DNA of 64,000 bases. Source: Neobacillus ginsengisoli (GTDB lineage Bacteria; Bacillota; Bacilli; Bacillales_B; DSM-18226). The notes under the pieces are model-generated. The model had not been told where the DNA came from. It worked only from the letters and a program-made list of their open reading frames with translations, and ran no database searches. The stretch covers positions 806,001 to 870,000 of the forward strand of contig NZ_JAUSTW010000001.1 in NCBI RefSeq assembly GCF_030813055.1, written 5' to 3'. The position numbers were made by a program, and so were the translations under genes. Shown one piece after another: positions 60,747 through 64,000 of this stretch; position 1 is the stretch's first letter; each line of letters starts with the position of its first letter.

Positions 60747-61583
60747 ATGTGGATAGCAGCAGCATTTGTGACAATGATTAGCTTTGGAACCAACAATTCT
60801 ATATTTAAGTGGAGTACCGGCAGAGGATTATCGAAATTACATATTCAATTTTACTTTTATTTTGTTGCCTTTTTACTAACTTTTGGATTTAGTTTCTTTT
60901 ATGGAACGACTCCTATTAATTTACTAACCATTTTGCTGGGAACGTTGATTGGAATTTTAAATGCAAATGGCAATATTCAAATGTCAAAAGCATTTGAAAA
61001 TGGTCCGGCTAGCTTAACTTCACCACTAATAGGAACCAATGCTATTTTTCCAATTTTAAGTGCGGGAATTATTTTTCATGAAAAAATTACGATACTGCAA
61101 TGGGTTGGAATCGTAGTCATGCTTGGATCTGCAATGGCCATCCAGTATTCACCCACTAAAAATCGGAAAACAAGTTATTTACCTTGGATGTTCCGTGTTT
61201 TATTGGCAATTTTGTCTTTTGGGCTGTTAGGAATATTAATGAAAACATCCTCCTACCTCCATATAAATTCATTAAACATACTGATCTCGATGTATGGAGG
61301 AGGCTCTGCCTATTTAGCTGTTTGTAGTTTGCTTCAGAAAGAAAAATGGCAAAAATCTGAAGCAAATGTCGGATCTTTAGTTGGAATAATTAGCATCCTG
61401 GGATATAGTGCTTATTTCTATGCCTTACAGGCAGGTACAGCAAGTATAATTTTTCCGATAGTTAGCCTAAATTGTTTAATAGTAGTCCTCGCCGGTTACT
61501 GGATTTTTAAGGAAAAGCTAAAACTTTATCAGGTTATTGGCGTTTTTTCAGCTCTATTGGGTATTATTTTTACAAAAATATAA
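60747..61583 (+). CDS. EamA/DMT superfamily transporter
   Basis: A 278-residue membrane protein with ten predicted helices arranged as two EamA repeats. Segments such as GPASLTSPLIGTNAIFPILSAGIIFHEKI and GTASIIFPIVSLNCLIVVLAGYWIFKEKLKLYQVIGV show the repeat ends. Members export or import metabolites, often amino acids or sugars; the substrate is unknown. The ribosome site GAAGGG favours the Met at 60747 over the one six codons upstream. Confidence 0.8.
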   Translation: MWIAAAFVTMISFGTNNSIFKWSTGRGLSKLHIQFYFYFVAFLLTFGFSFFYGTTPINLLTILLGTLIGILNANGNIQMSKAFENGPASLTSPLIGTNAIFPILSAGIIFHEKITILQWVGIVVMLGSAMAIQYSPTKNRKTSYLPWMFRVLLAILSFGLLGILMKTSSYLHINSLNILISMYGGGSAYLAVCSLLQKEKWQKSEANVGSLVGIISILGYSAYFYALQAGTASIIFPIVSLNCLIVVLAGYWIFKEKLKLYQVIGVFSALLGIIFTKI

Positions 61584-61728
61584 AATATTTTTGGGTAGCC
61601 CTAAGTGGGTTTCCCGATAGAATTGACTGCTTTTAACACGTTTTAAGGATAAATATAGTTAAAATGTTATTCAGCCTTCTTCAATCAACGAAAGGGGCAG
61701 AATCATAATGCCCCTCACAGTTAGAGTA

Positions 61729-62673
61729 TTAGCTAACAACCAGGGGCTTTTCTTTTTTAAAGGGTTTGCTAGCTATAGAAGTAGATTTTTTATTCAAAGC
61801 CAATAATAAAATCATTCCAATGATACAAACTGTACCACCCCATTGGAAAAATCCAAATGATTCTTTTAACCAAAAGACCGTTGTTAAAACAGCTGCCAAT
61901 GGCTCTAAACAACCTAGAAGGCTTGTTTCTTTAGGTGAAAGACTTTTTAAGCTTTCTATATAGAACCAAAATGCAAACATTGTTCCGAATAGTATAACGA
62001 ATACTAAGTATAAATAGGATTCTGTTGTTAAGCTTGTAAAGTCGATTTGCCAAGGTGGGTGGATAAAACTTAATGCAAAGCCACCGATAATCATAGACCA
62101 GCCAACAATGACAAGAGAATCGTATTGCTTTAGTAGAGGAACGGCATATAAAGTATAAAATGCTGATGATAGTCCAGATAAAACCCCCCAACCTATTGCA
62201 AGTGTCGGCACAGATAGCTGAGAGATGGAGCCGTTAGTTAATAAGAAATAGCAACCGACTAAAGCAAGCAAAACAGTTAACAAATCTCGTCGATTTAGAA
62301 CAGTATGTTTGCGTAAAATTAAGTAAATGATTATCATTACTGGTGCTAAATATTGTAATAGCGTTGCAACAGCAGCATTACCATGTTTAATCGATGCCAT
62401 ATACGTGTATTGAACTCCAAGCATACCGATTAACCCAAAAATAATCAGTTCAACAGCTGTCCTTCTATTTTTCCAGACACCAAGTATCTGAGAACGGTCT
62501 TTTCCAAAAAATTGAACTGATAAAAGTAAAAAACCAGCTATGAGTAATCTAGTCGTTACAAGCCAATTTACATCAATTGCGGATTGTTGAAAAAGCTTTT
62601 GTGCGACGGTACCGCCAATTCCCCAAAATATTGCTCCCGTTATAACAAGAAATAATCCTGTTCTTCTCTTCAT
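61729..62673 (-). CDS. EamA/DMT superfamily transporter
   Basis: A 314-residue, ten-helix exporter-type protein: [60 protein letters not shown] and [32 protein letters not shown]. It is of the RhaT/EamA drug/metabolite transporter type; the substrate is unknown. The start at 62673 follows AAAGGTGGAG; a longer frame upstream overlaps the divergent regulator gene. The AraC gene is transcribed away from it and may control it. Confidence 0.85.
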   Translation of the reverse strand: MKRRTGLFLVITGAIFWGIGGTVAQKLFQQSAIDVNWLVTTRLLIAGFLLLSVQFFGKDRSQILGVWKNRRTAVELIIFGLIGMLGVQYTYMASIKHGNAAVATLLQYLAPVMIIIYLILRKHTVLNRRDLLTVLLALVGCYFLLTNGSISQLSVPTLAIGWGVLSGLSSAFYTLYAVPLLKQYDSLVIVGWSMIIGGFALSFIHPPWQIDFTSLTTESYLYLVFVILFGTMFAFWFYIESLKSLSPKETSLLGCLEPLAAVLTTVFWLKESFGFFQWGGTVCIIGMILLLALNKKSTSIASKPFKKEKPLVVS

Positions 62674-62781
62674 GAATGATTCTCCACCTTTAAATATAAT
62701 AATAGTGTTATAATAAGTGGAAATTATCATTAAAAATACGCATATTGAACGGAAAAATATAAATATATTGAGGTGATATTT

Positions 62782-63672
62782 TTGCAGATAAAAAATTTCA
62801 TGATTGACCAAAGTTTAAAAGAGCTGACCCAACATCGTACAGTCGTGTTACCGATTGCATGTTACGAAACAAAAATTAACCAAAATATACATGGATATAT
62901 ACCGCTTCATTGGCATGATGAAATTCAATTTGTTCTGATTGAAAAAGGTGAAGCAATCTTTCAAATAAATGAAGAAAAACTAGTGGTTCGAGAAGGCGAA
63001 GGGCTTTTTATAAATAGTGGCTGCCTGCATATGGCGAAAGAAAAGAATTATTCCGACTGTGTTTATATTTGTTTAAATGTTTCTCCTCATTTCGTTTTAA
63101 CACAAGAACTCTATACAACCTTTGTATATCCCTATATTCAAGCGACTAATCTACCTTACCTATCCATAGATCCAAATAAGCCTTGGGGAAAAAATATTTT
63201 AGATGCCATTATAAAAATCAATCAATTAATTCATCAAAAATTACCCTGCTATGAAATCGACATTACCGTACAGCTAACGTTAATTTGGCGAAACTTAATC
63301 ATTAATGGCTTTCAATTAGAATACGAACAGACGGAAATGGTAAAGAGTCATCGAATGAAGCAAATGTTAAATTGGATCCATCTCCATTATGCTGAAAAAA
63401 TCATGTTAGACGATATTGCCCGAGCTGGTCAATTGAGCCGTTCCGAATGCTGTCGATATTTCAAACGAATTTTAAAGAAAACACCATTGAATTACGTAAC
63501 CGATTATCGTATTCAAAAAAGCTTAAGTCTGTTGAAACAAGCAGACTCCAATGTTACAGAAGTAGCCTATCAAGTAGGATTTAATAGTACAAGCTATTTC
63601 ATTGATAAATTCCGAAAGTCGTTGAACATGACACCATTATCATACAAAAAAAATAAAATGGATGATTGTTAA
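62782..63672 (+). CDS. AraC-family transcriptional regulator with cupin sensor
   Basis: A 296-residue protein. The N-terminal cupin ([41 protein letters not shown]) is the ligand-sensing part. The C-terminal 100 residues are the double [83 protein letters not shown] stands 7 bases before TTG at 62782, which I take as start. The gene is divergent from the EamA transporter gene (109 bp apart), a common regulator/target arrangement. Confidence 0.85.
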   Translation: MQIKNFMIDQSLKELTQHRTVVLPIACYETKINQNIHGYIPLHWHDEIQFVLIEKGEAIFQINEEKLVVREGEGLFINSGCLHMAKEKNYSDCVYICLNVSPHFVLTQELYTTFVYPYIQATNLPYLSIDPNKPWGKNILDAIIKINQLIHQKLPCYEIDITVQLTLIWRNLIINGFQLEYEQTEMVKSHRMKQMLNWIHLHYAEKIMLDDIARAGQLSRSECCRYFKRILKKTPLNYVTDYRIQKSLSLLKQADSNVTEVAYQVGFNSTSYFIDKFRKSLNMTPLSYKKNKMDDC

Positions 63673-63753
63673 ATTACTTCGAAAAACATTGATATATCAA
63701 TAAAAAAAGCAATGAAATTATACAAGCAATCGACTCGATATATTTAGCGAAAC

Positions 63754-63822
63754 CCGGGAGCCATAGCCTTGTATAAGCGAGCCGGATTCGAACAAAGGGG
63801 ATTTATCCGATTCTCGTTTTGA
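63754..63822 (+). pseudogene. GNAT acetyltransferase C-terminal remnant
   Basis: The frame PGAIALYKRAGFEQRGFIRF and a stop equals the acetyl-CoA-binding end of GNAT enzymes (A-ALYEKAGF). Nothing of the family is visible upstream, so only about 22 codons survive. The rest of 63673-64000 is AT-rich and without genes. Confidence 0.55.
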
Positions 63823-64000
63823 TCAGCTCCCTATAATTGTTTTGAAAAAATGATGGGATAATAAAATTCATAACTCGGGATGATTCAAAATAATACAGCA
63901 TAGAAATAAATATAGGTTTTAAAAATTTTCCAACAAAATTTTGCATCATTTTATACTATGAAAATATTTTTTTTATGGTATAGTAATTAACGGAAATATA

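Overview
The window comes from a low-G+C, endospore-forming Gram-positive of the Bacillaceae, most likely a facultatively anaerobic, nitrate-respiring soil Bacillus/Neobacillus-type organism. This rests on family content (an H-type SASP, RacA, LtaS-type lipoteichoic acid synthase, YhfH, a YdjO-like protein, SdpRI, OpuC-type transporter), strong AGGAGG-type ribosome binding sites and frequent TTG/GTG starts. No rRNA or tRNA gene was seen.

Region 1 (1-6.8 kb): a partial ABC-F gene, a Sco1 copper chaperone, an XapX protein and a YoaK protein. Between and after them lies a decay zone with broken XRE-regulator, NupC, LysM and GH18 genes and the tail of an IS3-family transposase, around one intact LysM-amidase gene.

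Region 2 (6.9-29 kb) is an anaerobic respiration island. It holds a nitrate/nitrite MFS transporter fused to a C-terminal PAS domain, a hemerythrin-like protein, two small unknown proteins, narGHJI, a triple-PAS sensor histidine kinase, and a formate dehydrogenase whose in-frame UGA plus adjacent hairpin identify it as a selenoprotein. It also has a classic NarK and a second NarK-PAS fusion. The two later narK-type genes each have an Fnr/Crp-like palindrome about 32 bp upstream of a -10 element. Formate oxidation, nitrate import and nitrate reduction would be linked here.

Region 3 (29-38 kb): small spore and unknown proteins, an sdpRI-like pair, an LTA synthase-family gene, a secreted nuclease, an HD protein and a two-gene heme-copper oxidoreductase operon. 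Its catalytic subunit has Asn where oxidases carry the cross-linked Tyr, so it is better read as a nitric oxide reductase candidate. A short intergenic element next to it looks like a C-rich small RNA.

Region 4 (38-53 kb): an ABC importer of the TrpXYZ type beside a tyrosine degradation cluster (HPPD, flavin reductase, FAA hydrolase, homogentisate dioxygenase). Then a Nudix hydrolase, aspartokinase, a GntR/TrkA-C regulator, a glycine betaine/choline-type ABC transporter and a nitronate monooxygenase-like enzyme.

Region 5 (53-59 kb): a sugar or sugar-acid utilisation locus (TIM-barrel epimerase, PfkB kinase, ACS-type MFS, LacI regulator, hexulose-phosphate-synthase-like and phosphohexuloisomerase genes). 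It is driven by two promoters with the same layout of -35, cre-like site, -10 and LacI-type palindrome.

Region 6 (59-64 kb): racA beside a second MerR/coiled-coil gene, two EamA transporters, an AraC regulator and a GNAT remnant.
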